Source of the DNA: Gymnorhina tibicen
Lineage: Eukaryota; Chordata; Aves; Passeriformes; Artamidae
DNA: 64,000 nt
Direction: 5' to 3'
Assembly (NCBI GenBank): GCA_013399875.1
Contig: VXAZ01003489.1
Span: 1,043,236 to 1,107,235 of the forward strand
Positions within the stretch are counted from its first letter, which is position 1. The number at the start of each line of letters is the position of its first letter. Both the position numbers and the translations under genes were made by a program. Positions 48,958-62,784 of the stretch are shown here, one piece after another. The notes below the pieces were generated by a model, which did not search any database, was not told where the DNA came from, and saw nothing but the letters and a program-made list of their open reading frames with translations.

Positions 48958-51900
48958 GCACTGTGTGGGAACATTGGTGCTAATGGAAGCCTCTCCTCTT
49001 TCAGTTCATTGCTATTATCATAGACAATGGTAATTGTATGATAAAATCTGTCATGCAGTCCTTTCAGTAAATTTTCAAATTCTATCAATAAGTCGTCACT
49101 GTCATAAGAAAACTCTTCTAAAACTTCATGACTTGGTTGAAAATACCTTTTAAATTTTCACCTTGGATCAGTTCAAGTTCTGTCAAAATCACTGAACTTA
49201 TTGCAAACATTGTTCTAATGCTCCTTTCAAAAATACAGAGTAAACAATAAACAACAAAGAGCAGAAAGTGCCTTGGCAAGGACAGAAGCATCAGTTTGGA
49301 CACAGGAGGACAAAAAAAAAAAGAGTAAATAATATGGATTAGTAGGATTAAAAGATTAAAGTAAGAAAGAAATGGGCAATGTTCCTTACAAAGCTGCCAC
49401 CTTGAGAGAGCCTCTGTTTCATTTCCAGTCCCAGCTGCTCTGGAAACAGCTCAGAAAAGGATGAGAGATTCTCTGTAGCCTTCAAATTGTAGGCAAGGTG
49501 CATAACTTTATCCTAGAATACTGTTTTTATTACCAAAGGACAATGCTGGAACTGAAGGCAGTTTGGATTGCTCGCTGGCTAAGCAAACATTAAATAGTTG
49601 TGCTGCAAACTGAAATGTGAAGTACCTGTGGGTTGGTTGCAGCTTTGCATTTCCTGCATATTTATGTAACCAAAAGAGAATTTAAAGTGAAAGATGGCTT
49701 TCAAGAGGAGGGGATCCGGGAGCTCGTTGCATTATAAAATTACAGGGTGAATAGCAAACTTATCTTTAAAAATTACAGATTTAAGTGAGACAGTGTCATC
49801 TGAAGTATAATTAATACCACCAGTACGGTTTTAGTGTGTGTCTGTGTGAAAGCTACCTTGGACAAAGAGAGACTAAAGAAATAGGACCTTAAGAAATAAA
49901 AGGAGATTCGGTGCTGAGCTGTTTCAAGCAAGAATTTAACAACCTGGTTTAGCTAAAGAGAAATTAAACATTTAATTGACCTCACTGCAATTCAGATTTC
50001 CACCATTTGTAAACCTAGAGATAAAAATTTAAAAATGAACTGAAATATCAGCAGAAGTTTCTTGAGTATTGCTTCTTTAACCTCTCTTTTAATAATGTTA
50101 GAAATGAAGCAGAAAATGGCAGCTGTGTTGATCTCTTTTCTTAGTTGAACAGAGTCTTTCTGTAAAGAACTACATTTCCTGGGAAATACAGCATAATATG
50201 AATCAAATGAACATTGTAAATGACCCTTCTTTAAGTTTACATAATTAGGATAAACCCAACTTTTTCTGCATAATCCAAGTGGGCTTTGTCTTAAAGGATA
50301 TAGAAGTTGAGTTTTTGAAAAGAACACAGGAACCATAACTACTTGAGGCATTTTTTTATCACCTTTTAAAGTCATTAGTAGATAAATAGCCTGGGAGTTA
50401 CACCTGGGAGTGATGGGTGTGAGCACAGCTGCCCTGGCAAGGCTGCACTAAAAATGGCTTTTTAGTCTTTAGTAGCTACACTAAAAATGCACTGTCAAAA
50501 GGGTATTTCAGAGCAAAGTGTTTCAGTGTGAGTGAAGAGAGGAGGTGCAGCTTTTCTGCTCACTGATTATATCCTTTCCCTGCATTTTGCAAAATATTAG
50601 CATGAGTAAATTTTACTGAAGTGGCTCTGAATGTGTGTAAGAGCTGAATACACTTGTTCTTGCCTCAGAACAAGCATTAGTATTCAGTGTGTGCATCTCA
50701 GCTTTAAAGTGGCCTGTCAGCTTTGAAATACATGACTCAATACAGTGTTCAAAGGAACAAAACACCCACAACCTTATTGTACAGGCTCGTTAGTGATTGG
50801 GAATTAAAATAATATCGATAATTAGCCTTTTACTATTGAGCACAGTATGTGCTGCACCAGTGTAAGAAATCTCCGTGAAATATCCCCAAGATTATTCTGA
50901 ACAGAGTATTAAGTTTGGCATTTATCAGCAGGTGGAGGCTCAGGAATTATTTTCCTTAGGAAAGTCTGTCCCATAACTTGAACCCTCTTTGAATGGGGCA
51001 CTTGTTATTAAGGACCTTACAGGACTCTGGACACCAGGATAGGAAGAAATGCTGAAATAACCATACAACTAATAAAAAATTCTTTAATAATAGCAGCACT
51101 GTGTCACAAAAATAATAGATGTGCAGCAAAAGTCTCATCTGGCCTTGAGACAAGAACTGGTTTCTTTTATCTTAACAAAACTATCCCAATATTGCGTTTG
51201 TGGTATTGGATTTTTTGCTAATTAATATTGGCTTTGCTGCTGATTTTTATTTCTTGAGAGAGAAGTGGAAGGCAATGGCCTGCTGCTCTGTGTGCTGGGT
51301 GCTTCTTTACAAAACTCTGTGCTGGGAACTGTGCAAAGGGAGCTTCAGCTCTCTGAGTGATGCGTGCAAGGAGCAGCAGAACTTCTGCTCCTTCATTGCT
51401 TTGAAAACCAGCAGAGCTGATTGTTCTGTGAGCTGGTCTCTTAAAGCAGCAGAGAACCACTGAATCACAATATGTTTAAGCATTTCTTGTATTGCTCTTT
51501 AATGCCAAAGGCAACTGTACAACTGGTTATTTAAGCATGTTTCATTGCTGTGAAATTGGTAATTTCTTCCTTCTTCATGATACTGTGTTCATATTTTCAT
51601 GAATTGCACCACTTTAATGCATGCAGGAGTTTGCACTGTGCAAAGTGGGCTTCTCTGTGACTCCAGCAGTTGTACCAATATTTAAATTACATGTAAGGTA
51701 CCATATTTCAGCTGCTGATATGATCATTTATGACTAACCGATTACAATTTGTTAGCACAGAACTGACCTTTTTCTTGTAAGGAAAGGGCACATTTTACAG
51801 CTTCCTGAACATGTCTTATCTACTTAGAAGGTTCTACAGAAAAGTAACATGTAGTGACATTTAGTTTTATTCTAGTTCACTGCCATTAACCTCTCCCTGC

Positions 51901-54900
51901 TGACTTTTACGTGGTTGTGCGCGGGGCTTTATCGGGAGAGCGCAAATTAAGCGTTGCTGTTGGGAGCCGCAGCCAGCTCCCTGCTGGATCCCACGGAGCT
52001 GCAGAGTTCCAGTCCCCAGTGACACTCTCTGTGCTCCTGCCTGTGACACAAGCCACCCAGGCTCCTAGAGGAGCACAGCTTCATCACGTCGATGATCGCA
52101 TTTCCTCGTGGCTCCGGAGCATCATTCTTTTAAATATCTGTCAGCTTGCCATGAGCGGTCTTTGCTGGTTGCCCTAAATCCACGGAGGGCTTGCTGGGAG
52201 AGCAATGGACATGCCCAGGTTCATTGGAGGAAACCAATTCACATGTCTGTGTTCTTTTAAATATTCACATTTCACTTCTCCATTTCCGTGCTGCTCCGTG
52301 TGCTCGGTGCTTTGCACCCCTCGGATCAATTCAGCTATGGAGTTAAAACAGGGAAGGGTTTGGTGAGCACATATTAATTTCTATTATTTCACCCCCTCCC
52401 CCACCACTGTGTTCAATGGATTCAGACATAAAATCTAAGGCATTTCACAGATACGTGTGGGAAAGCATGGTTCAAAATGAGGTTTTCCTTTCAGTTAATG
52501 TTTGGAGTCTGTCAGATTTACTGAGGGATGGGTGGTTAGGCGGTGTGAGTAACAAGGGGCTCAGATCATCCCTCCTCCACCCCTCTGGTCAGCCTGCCTT
52601 GAATGTGCTCATTAAGGTGATCAATGATTTTCATCAGGGAACATGAGAAATGCTCCAGACTAAGAGAAAAATCAAGTCAGAATCACCTAAGAAGCTATGT
52701 AAAGCAGATTGGGGGTCAGCTCAAGCTTTAATTCTTGTTTCGGATTGGAGGGCTTTCCACTGGTTTGTGTTACTCCAGGCTCTGCTATTTGACTGTGTTG
52801 ATGGAATCTGGAATAAAAGCAGCAGCACATAAGAATTCAGTTCAAACATAAAAATTTGGCAGTGAATAATTAATCACTTATTAGCAGTCACCAATGTATT
52901 GCTGGATAAAAACATCACAGACTTCAGTTTTAGCCAGACAAAGAGCTCTTTGCTGAACAATTAACATGCAACGTGCAAAGCCATCCCCTGTGGTGGGCAG
53001 GAGCTTGCATACTTGAATACTTTTCCTGTCCTTTCAATGCATCTGTGTTGAAGAATTTTGGACTTGTCTGCTCTACAAAGCTAAAAAATATGAATGTATA
53101 TTTAGGTTCAGGCAGTTAATTAAGCTCCTCTCTTGCCTTCTGGTGTGGTACCAATCTCTTGGCCAAATTTTGTGTGTTTGACTTATTCATGAAGAGTTTT
53201 ATCCCCACCCTGTTTTGTTGTTTTGGGTTTTTTTTTTTCAGCTATGTGGATAACTATCAATGTCCATGGCATGTTTTTTTTTACATATATGAGATTTTTT
53301 TTAAATGGACACACTTCATGGCTGGTTTAGAGCATAAATTCATACCACTATTTCAAAAGACCAGCCCAGCACATAAGGGGCATAAAACTAAGAATACTAA
53401 AGACATAAAAGCTGAGAACCTGTATGGCAGCCCCTCTAGTTTGTGTTTCCAAAGAAATGGAATTTAGTAGTGTGTGAGTGGTGCAAAAGCCACATTAAAT
53501 GAAGAGGGCAGGCAAAGGCTTATTATGTATATTTGTCATTTAAGTGGTTTGTGTCAGTAAGAGAACGATGAGCTTGATTTCTGAAGATTCGTCTGGAAGC
53601 AGAAGTTCCTTATTTATACACGTAGGAGGAAAGAGATGGATTCCTATGGCAGGACTCATTTGCTCCCTTTTGATTAGGGGCAATGACAAGGTCCTTCCGT
53701 GAATTTTGCATGAGAAATTTTGCTTTCTACAGTGCTTTGTTAAAAATGAGATTGCAGCAGATATCACCTTGATAAGTAGCTAAAATAATTTTGCACAGCT
53801 TAGTGAGATCTGGCAGCTAATGTCTAGTTTAATATCTAATACATTAGACACATTACTTATTAAAAATTTCTGTGGCTAAATCTGAGAGGGAGTAGACAAT
53901 TTTATGGTCACATATTAATAGCATCTATATATAGAGCAGTCCAGAGGAACCGGGAAGGACGTTTTCCTGCCGTGGACTGCAGGAATTGTACAGCCTGCTT
54001 GGTGTATGGCTTGCTCTTTTCAGGTCAAAAGGAGTTAAATGGAATTTCTGCCCAGCTGTATGCACGGTCTGTAAGGTTCATTTCTCCTGAAACAACCGTG
54101 TGTGTCTGAATTAGATTTTACTCCAGTGAGTTATTTTTATTATAGGGGAGATACAGGTCAAGAAAGATTAAGAAACTGAACACAAGCTGGTACTTGTGAC
54201 ACCTACTGAGACATGGAAGCAGAGTTTCCTGGTTTGCCACGCCAAAAGCAAAGGGACAGAAGTGTCTCAGATGAATGAAGGGGCAGATAAATGGGGTTCC
54301 TTTCTCATTTGACCAGAACTTCAGCAGTAGGATAGAGAAGCCTTTTACGCTGGGAAACACATTTTACTGAGATTAGGCCATTTTAGAGTTGTCATTTTCA
54401 GGCTTGTTACCAGAATAAGGCACTTGTGAGCAGATTGCTTTTGCAGGTGAATAAATTGGAGTGTTATTATCCTGCAGAGCTCTTGGCCTTATCACATCAG
54501 AGCAGATACCCTTAGATGGGCAGGCATTTAGACCCCGGTAAAATGGGGACAATTATATCACGAATTGAAAGGGTGAGGATTGTTTTTAGTGTTTGGAAAT
54601 TCTGATGTTGAATTGGGAAAACATAAAAAGGCTCCTGAGCTTAAATTTACAGCTTATATATGAATGTATATTGCTCTTTCTGCTTAAAGGTCTACCTATA
54701 CCTTATTGCCAAAAGATATCCCTAGCCAGAGAGAAAAGGTAAGATCATTTCTCTCCCTCTCTCTTTTAAAATATTTCCATTATGATATGTGAGATGGAGT
54801 TTGCACCATACTTGCAATTCTGGAAAACTAGAAACTGTGATGTTTCTACTAGACTGGTGTTTCTATAGATGTATTTTATGGCAAAATTTCAAGTCAATGA

Positions 54901-55329
54901 CATTTTTCCTTCAGTACTCAGACGTCACTGAAATAAAGGATTAAAGATGAAAGACTGACACCAAGGACTACAGCGAACTGCGAGTGTGCCAGTAGTAAAA
55001 GTGTAAAATGGTTTAAAAGTGTAGCAGAGAGGACAATGGCATTTACTTTATGCAGGAAAACAAAGGACTCAGTTGAGAAAAAAATCCACGTGTGCCAGTG
55101 ATTTTGGCTGTTGGAAGCAGAAAAGTGTTGGTTAAGAGTCTTCCAAAAGACATAAGAGGTTGCTTTTTTTGTTTTGTTTTGTTTTACCTTTACATTTTCA
55201 ATTACTTTTTAATGTGTCTAGTTTAAGATAAGTGTGTTTATTTTTCATTCCAGTGCCCTCCCCTTTGGTTCAGCCATGAGCACTTTTGTTGTCATCATGC
55301 ATTCACCACGTTAATCTCTTGGCTAGAAG
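48958..55329. other. Unique AT-rich non-coding DNA
   Basis: No exon or transposon was recognised. A CpG-containing patch at about 51905-51975 stands out from its surroundings and may be a conserved element. AT-rich motif-dense stretches near 50770-50830 and 53810-53880 are further weak candidates. Frames up to 144 codons (minus strand, 49992-50426) have no known relatives. Confidence 0.5.
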
Positions 55330-55378
55330 AGCTTTTAAGAGTTAAAAGCTGATAAAGCTGTATCAGCTTTTAAGAGTT
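55330..55378. repeat. Hairpin nested in a 14-bp direct repeat
   Basis: The word AGCTTTTAAGAGTT occurs at 55330-55343 and again at 55365-55378. Between and overlapping these lies a perfect 11-bp inverted repeat (arms 55344-55354 and 55361-55371) with a 6-base loop. The nesting of direct and inverted repeats suggests a template-switch replication event, or possibly a small structured element. No transcript evidence exists here. Confidence 0.88.
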
Positions 55379-58300
55379 CTGTACCTGAGTTGTTGTTGTC
55401 CTGAATGTTGCTTAAGACACTTTATAGACCACATAGCAGTGAAATGCTGTTTTTTCTTTTCTGGTGTACTATTAAGACAGGAATCAGCCAGTTACGTGGA
55501 TGATTGCTTCCACACTTGGAATTTCATGGGCTTTGTGCTGGTGCCTACACAAGGGAAATGTCCCTTCTGACATAAAGGAAAACCAAGATAACTTTTTAGC
55601 AAGGCCCTCATATTTACTGTAAAAGCTGCTGACAGAGCAGTGTGTAGATATATTAAGTTTAGTTGTAGTCACTGAAGGAATACCAGGAATAATTTTGTAA
55701 TCAGCGGTTTCAGCAAGCACGTAATAAGAATTCCTTGTCCTGTATGGGTGATCAGAAAGTTGTTGAAAACAAGTTCAAGTACAGCAAAATTTTTCCACCG
55801 TGTTTTACTAAAGATTACAAACTTCCCTGAAAAGTTATGGTAAGATTAGACTGGATTTGAAAGAGACCTGAGGTCATTCTTTTCTTGATATTTGAACCCC
55901 CTACTGAGACAGATTTACTGACTAAAAGTCTCTGTGAGTCTGCTTGGTATCACAGTTATTGTACCCACCAGTGGCAAAGTGCAGCAGACTTCAGATGCCA
56001 TCAGTCAGCCAACCTTGATTTTACATATCCTCTGCCATTAAAAAAAGAATCTTAAAACAGGCAGGGAAGCTTAAGAGTTAATACTATAGATGTAAGATTC
56101 CTGATTTTTTTTTTTTTTCTTGAATGCTGTTTTTGCAGAAAGCTTTAGGAGTTATCTGAACTGATGTTGTTTTCAGAAGCAGAATGTGCCCTTTGAAACA
56201 AATCCAGGGCATGTCTGAACTCTTACATTTTTTTGAGTTATTACTGTTAAAAAAGAGGTCAGATTAACCGGAAGATGTCTCCAGTGGAGTTCTGAAACCC
56301 TGGCTAGTTTCTCACTTCAGACCTGCTTTAGAATAGTGATATACAAAGAAATAAAAGGAATCTCAGGGTTTTTGTTCTTTTTAGTTTCCTGAAGAATGAT
56401 ATGACCTTTTCAAGGAAAGGAGCCTACAGTGCCTGAAGTCACAAGATATCCACAAACAACTCTAAAAATAGTGGCTTACCATGTTTTCTTTAATTTCCAG
56501 TCTGAATAGATTGAAATTTGTGTTTGATATGAGTGCTACACTTGGATATTTAAGTAAAAATATATCCTGTAAATAAAAACTCACCCCTCTCTCTATGAGG
56601 TATGAGTTACAGTGAAATATTAAGTTGTAGAGCCAAAGTATGGTGTATAAAAAAGTGTGATGTAAAAAAATAGGTAAGATTACCAAGAAAAATAAAAAGG
56701 GAGTTTATTGAACATAAGTGCTTGACTCCCTGATGCCTCTGAATTAGCTTGAAAAGAAGAATCATTCCAAAAAACCTGAACAAATATTTTCTGTGAATGG
56801 GGTTGTAGTGTTCTCTATCACATCCAGTTCTAGTCTTAAGTGGATTTAATTGTTCTTAACTACCTCACTGTGTGTGGAGGTGAATGTACACAAATGATTC
56901 TTGTGTCTTTTAATAGTTTCTGTGTTATTTTTATGTAGTGGGCAGAAAAAGCAAGTTGGACTCCTGTTGATAAATGCACCTCTGCAGTTTATGTAGACAT
57001 TTTAAAAGTTCCAGTGTGTGTTGGTAAAGTTTCTTTTGTAGAAGGAAACAATGTGAACAAAGAAATTCTTCAAGACTTGAAAAGTATCAAAACACGGACC
57101 TAGATTATTGTAGGAACAGGTTGTGTTACTCTCTGAAAGAAAATACCTGTCATGGTTAGCTCTGCACGAGAAGCTTCCTTCTTTCCCAGGCCAAGTTATG
57201 TCCTCTGTGATCCAAATCAAAGTTACAAGCTTGGGACATGTTGTCAGGACGGAAGATTGTTGAGTATCACGTAGGGAAGCCTTTGTGACCTTGCAGGCAG
57301 GAGAAATAAAAGGAAATTCAGTGCTAGAACATGCACATAGGTGATGAGGGTGATGCGTGTGAGGAGTGAAGCCTGTCAGGAATAATTGATGAGGCGGCCT
57401 CTGGCTTCATCTGATCACTGTGGGCTGTCACTGTAATGCTGATAATGATAATAAAAACAGTCATAAAAAAGGTTCTGAGGGGGAAATATTTATGCCACCC
57501 AACCTGGAATACTGTTTACAATTCTGATCAGCTGCAGTGAAGAAAGGATTGTTTTGGCTTGATGTGTATTTATGACTAAATGATCAGAAGGCATCTTTTA
57601 TGGAGCAGCAGTCACAAGTACAGTGAAGGAGCTTGATGTTGTGTGGTTATTGACAAAATTATTATAAGGATATTACTGAGCTGTAAAACACATGAAAAGA
57701 AGAGAAAAGAGAATAAATATCTCCGTGAAAAGCTTTTTCAGCTGAACAAAATGGAGTGAAATGGTTATATCAATATGCTGGAAATGAGAAGTGACCAAAC
57801 TCTTGATTTCTGCAAGAGGGTCACAGGACTTAAATGCTTTTAGGAAGATGTTCAATTAAATATGAACAAAGACTAAATTCTACAATTTGAGTTTTTGCCT
57901 TGGAAGAAGTGGAGAATGTCAGAAATCGCTGTGCATTCCCAGTGAGCTGAAATAATCCTCTCCCAAGAGCCTTTATCTCCTGTTCAACAGCATAAATCCA
58001 CGAGAACGTGTGAAAATAACAACCACTTCTGAGACTCTTATGTGGGTTTTTGGAATGATGGAACATCTCATAACTTTGTCCAGTTGCCTCTCTCTTGAAA
58101 GTGAAATAGGTGCTCTCACTCTTGCTGGGTAGTGAGCATTGTATTTGGAGCAGATTTTTCTCAGTTTTTATGCAGATTGATGCTTGATCGCTTCAAACCT
58201 GCAGCAGAAGGGCACAGGAGCAAAATGCACTCCTCAGAGTGTTGGAGTTATTTCTGTGGAACCTTTGTGGAGCATCAGTGAGTCCAAATGCTATTAAAGG

Positions 58301-61055
58301 GAAACTTTGAGCCAGTGTAGTCGTAGATTTGGATCTTGAACAAGCTGTGAGTAGCGATAAGTGACTTAGTGAGCCCTGAGCTGCCTAAGCCAGGCCAGTG
58401 CACTTGTCCTTTTCACAGATGAGAGATCAAGGATTTATTTTTTTCCCTTCGTCTTGCTCAAGAGAAAACCTCATCTTCCACTGATTGTGATTTATCACTA
58501 CCAGAGATAATCTACTGGGAAACAGGAAGACTTGAGGAAGGTGCTGACAGTCATCTGAATCAAAAACTGTCTCTAAATCCCCATCTCTTCTCAAACTTTC
58601 TATTACCTGTGACTGATTTTGGCTCTCCTTACTTCCACGAGATGTATGTTAGCAAGCAATTTGTTTAAAAAGATTTTTACAGCAAGGTAAATACCAAGTG
58701 ATTGGCTGCATATCCCCACGTCACCCACTAGTTATTTTTTTCTTATGATCCAGGAACATTTTTTTTGAATTTGGACTTGTATCATTTAGTGTAGGAAATG
58801 AATGGCAGCAGGAAAGAACACCCTGATTTTAATTCCATTAGTTCCTAATATTGTCTAACAAGGTTCTTAGGATTCCCATCTATATTTATAACTTGTGACT
58901 TGTGTTCCATGACGAAAACATATAAATTCAAAATATGCAAGAGTTGAGATATTATATAGTTACATTTAGACATCTAATAACCATGTTTTGCTTAAACTAC
59001 TATAAACTCTTTGTTCTCTTCAGCCCCATTAAGCTCAGACAGTTACTCAGGGCCTTTAGATTTTTGGATGACATTCTCCACTTAATACCTTGTCTTCTGT
59101 GAGATAAATTTCCCTCTATAAAAACAAGAGCAGAACAAACCCTTGCTACCCTTCACCTATGATTTCTGAGCTCCTGCATTTAGTCCTTTCACAGATTTGT
59201 AACATTATCGTTGCTTGTTACATTTCTGTCTGTATGTGCAAATATTTACAGTATGCTTTCCTCCCTAGATAATACCTTATAGCTCATGAGGGTAAAGAAC
59301 TAAAAATTGGACTGTACTTACTGACTTCAGGTTCACCCCTTCAGCTGTTTCTGACAACCAGCAGGAACTTAGTCTGAAATGTCCTTTTGAGTTGTAATGG
59401 AAATAGGAAACCCTTTCAGTTTCTATGTGTTGTCTTTGAATGTACAAGAAAGGAAAATTTCACGGGAATTTCTAGAGAACCTGGGTAGTGAACTTTATTA
59501 AAGCGGATGTAAAATATGCAAGATCAGAAGGATTTGGTCTAGAGGCTAAAAAAGAATAAGACTCTGTAGGTGGTTGTAAATAAGTAATGTATAAAAGGTA
59601 TACAATGCAGGAGGAAACACTGTGAGATGTACATTTTTTATTTCTATTTTTTTGAAGAATAAGTTTTAACTGTTGAAGATAATTTCTAAAAGAGGTGGAT
59701 GTATATAACAGATGGCCTTACAGAAACACTGGCTACAGATTGATCCGTTTTCCTGGAGTATAGTAAGGAGAGATATCCTAGGGTTAACAAATGTGTCAAA
59801 TCTGGTGTTCATTAAACTTACACACATCCATGATCTTCTCCACGGTGCAGCTGAGAGATCTCTGATTTGTGCATGACCCAGTGGTCAAACATCAACTCTC
59901 TTTTCTAAATAGTGTTGTCATCTGTGCACCCGTTGTACCAATGAAAGTAAAATCTATTCTCTTGAGGGCTGAGGCAGGATGTAATTGAACACCTACTTGG
60001 AAACGGCTGTCTGGGTTAAAAATGATTTCCAATCTATATCCAGAAGTCACCAGGCGCTCACAAGGGGTACAGAAAGAACAGGTCTAGGAGGAAAACTACT
60101 TTGTAGTAATATGCAGCTTAGATTTAAGGGATCTTTAACAGCTGAGAGCAGAAATCCTATTCATCTGTTCAAACTGCAGCCAGAGCAGCTTGTGTGGTGA
60201 GGCCCTGCTGGGGCATGGTGCGAGTGCAGCAGTGAAGAAATTGGGAGTTTTCCTCAGGCAGAGCTCATTCCCTGGCAGAGAAGGTGATTAAGCCCTGCAT
60301 TATATGCCACAATCCAGCACCATTCTGATTACAGAATGGTTGCATTTGTTGGTTTATTTTTTCACAGAAGTGAAGGTGGCAAAGCAGCTCTAGAGCCCGG
60401 AGCGATCTCTGCTGTCACACTCCATAGGATGACAGGCTGCTGTGCCAAGGATGTCACTTTCATGGTGCACCTCCCCACAGTGGCAGGGAATCATATCTTT
60501 TATAAACCTGCTCAACTTGTCTTTGTTTTCACTTTTTTCCTCCTGTTCAAATTCCCAGACAAGGCACAGAGCTGCTGTTTGAGCACTGAGTGAAATTCCT
60601 TCTGTGCTTGACTGTTCTGTGCCAGACAGAGCTAACAAGCCTCCTTCCCAGCAAACTCTTAGATGGAATAAGCTCTGATAACCTGAAAGAGGACTTTTGT
60701 TGCGACTCCTCTAAACCCCAGAGGTGTGCGTTGTCTTTTCTGCAAGGCACACACTCCTCTAAACCCCAAGATATTGGATCTCCTCTTCCTCAAAGCACAC
60801 AGTCACAAAGACCTTTTCAGAGCGAGATTCCTTTTTTAGTCCTTTGAGTGTCTGGGACATGGAAGCAATGGAAACTAAGGTGCCAATGCTCAAGTGCAGT
60901 CTGCAGGTGAATTCTTTCTCAAAAGAAAGGCTGGAGTCAATGCATTACTTTAGTTTTACTGCAACCCAAACTCTAGCAGCTCTGAAACTCTCAGTTACCT
61001 GCAGTTCCCTTCCTACTGTGGAGCACTGAGAGGTCTGGTGCTCTTTTAAACAACC
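55379..61055. other. Unique non-coding DNA
   Basis: No gene, RNA or transposon was recognised. The AT-rich patch at about 57370-57480 (clustered TAATTGATG, TAATGCTGATAATGATAATAA-like words) is a weak regulatory candidate. A 16-bp direct repeat pair lies at 60705-60768. Confidence 0.5.
60705..60768. repeat. 16-bp direct repeat pair
   Basis: The word ACTCCTCTAAACCCCA occurs at 60705-60720 and at 60753-60768 without mismatch, 48 bases apart. Its origin is unclear; a local duplication is likely. Confidence 0.85.
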
Positions 61056-61075
61056 GGGGGGGAGGGACAGAGGGG
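61056..61075 (+). other. G-quadruplex motif
   Basis: A G7 run is followed by A, GGG, ACAGA and GGGG. Splitting the G7 run gives four G-runs with loops of 1, 1 and 5 bases. It is short and compact; folding is inference. Confidence 0.55.
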
Positions 61076-61400
61076 ACAGCATTTTTCTTAGAACAGGTCA
61101 GCACATTCAACCCAGCACTTCCAGATCCTAACTGTGGGAAAGAGATACTTGATTCCTTTGGCATCAGTGCAAGTTAGAAGTAGATGAATGCTGGGCATTT
61201 CCTTCATGCAGATTCTTTTTTAAAACCTCCTGCACAGATATCTGGCAATACTGGGGGTGTTAGTCTGGTTTAAGGTGACAATGGGCATTTTTTTTGTTTG
61301 TGCTGCTTTCTCTCTCTTTTTTTTGGGCCATCTTCTCTTTGTTTGAAGGAGCTAAGAAACTGAGGGTAAAATGGAAAGCAGTTCCCAGAGCAGGAGCAAT
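61076..61400. other. Unique non-coding DNA
   Basis: No feature was recognised between the quadruplex motif and the CR1 relic, apart from a T9 run near 61288 and a T10 run spanning about 61317-61324. Confidence 0.45.
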
Positions 61401-61535
61401 CACAGTGGTTTGGGTTGGAAGGGACCTTCGAGACCGTCTCCAGCCCCGCTGCCATGGGCAGGGACACCTTCCACGATCCCAGGCTGCTTGAAGCCCCGTC
61501 CAACCTGGCCCTGAGCACTTCCAGGGATGGGGCAA
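61401..61535 (-). mobile_element. CR1 LINE 3' end, minus strand
   Basis: About 135 bp read in reverse as the CR1 terminus. From the 61401 side there is an octamer remnant and the GGTTTGGGTTGGAAGGGACCTT-type block, then the CTGCCATGGGCAGGGACACCTTCC block, the CCCGTCCAACCTGGCC block and the CACTTCCAGGGATGGGGCA block. It is 5'-truncated near 61535. Overlapping frames on both strands (for example 61260-61568 and 61415-61645) are shadows of it. Confidence 0.93.
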
Positions 61536-62769
61536 CAATGGGGGACAGTAACAGAAGGGGTTTTCCATCCTGTTCCACAGGAGAACATCCTGGGATAGCA
61601 GTTAATGAGTCCTGCCAAGCTTGTGTGGAGCACCTGGGAGTTTAGAGTGACTCTGTATGGATAAGGGTTGGAGGCAGGCCTTAAAAAATCCCCAGCCTCA
61701 TAAACCCAGGGAAGTTTTCTTAGAGATGAGATAAACAGGTAATAGAGAACTGATCATCTCAGCTTTCTGCATGCCTACTCTGTGAGAATTGCCACTGGGC
61801 AATAATAGGAGAATGTATCAGCTGTAATGGCTCAAGCAATGAGTGAACTTTCTCTGAGAAGAAAGCACTTTCTCTGGTGTTTGGAGAGGCAGGACCTGCC
61901 TGACATCACCGGGAGGGCAGTTCCCAGCTCCAGCTTAGCTCTCTGGTTGCTTTTCAGTTCTGCATGTCTGGCCCAGCTGGCCAGGTCCTGTGTTTGCTCA
62001 GGACAGGCTCTGTAAGGAGAGGAGGTGTCAGACTGTGTAAACCTTGACCTTACTGTGTAGAAGGTTCGTGCCTCAGGTAGCTGATGAAGTGGACCTCTCT
62101 GAAGCATATTGGGGTGGCTGAAAATCCCCAGGCACACACGGACCAGGACACGCAGCCATCTGGTAAATGTCATCTTGGAGTGGTGCAGAGGTGGCGGTGT
62201 AACGGTGTGAGACCTGCATGAGATGAGAAATCAGTCGTGTAACAGCTTTCAAATCATCTCAGGAAGCAAGACTGAGTCATTAGCTTGCTGCTGTTGTACT
62301 AGCCAGACAATTTATTGTTAAATGCTTGTCTGTAAAGAAAAATCTGCTTTTTCTGGGAGCTCTCGATAGCACTGACATTTACTCAGAGTAAATCTAACAC
62401 GGATTGGCTCAGAACACTAGAGCCTGACAGACATGACATTTGCTGCTGCCATACTTTAACCAATATTGTGATGATAAGGTCTTGGCTATCCAATGGAATT
62501 GATGAAATACAATTTTAAACCTAATGGATAGTCTATTTACCTTTACACTAAGCTGTAAGAAGAAATAAATTAAGGATCTTTTCATGCTTCTTGGTATACA
62601 CTGAAAAAACCTCATGAATTAAATTTACCCTTATTTCCATTGTCTCCAGACATTAAAAGTACAAGTTAGGGGGTTTTTTTTCTGTCTTTTTTAGGAGTTT
62701 GCAAGTCTGTTTCCAGCAGCCTTGCCAGAGTGCAGATTATACATGATCTTTAAATACTGTGTGATTGCG
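61536..62769. other. Unique non-coding DNA
   Basis: No exon or repeat was recognised. The short GC-richer segment at 61830-62170 has frames on both strands without similarity to known proteins. Confidence 0.5.
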
Positions 62770-62784
62770 TCGTCCTGGAAACTG

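Noticed and set aside
61260..61645. Several 76-102-codon frames on both strands
   Set aside because: Shadows of the CR1 3' relic at 61401-61535.
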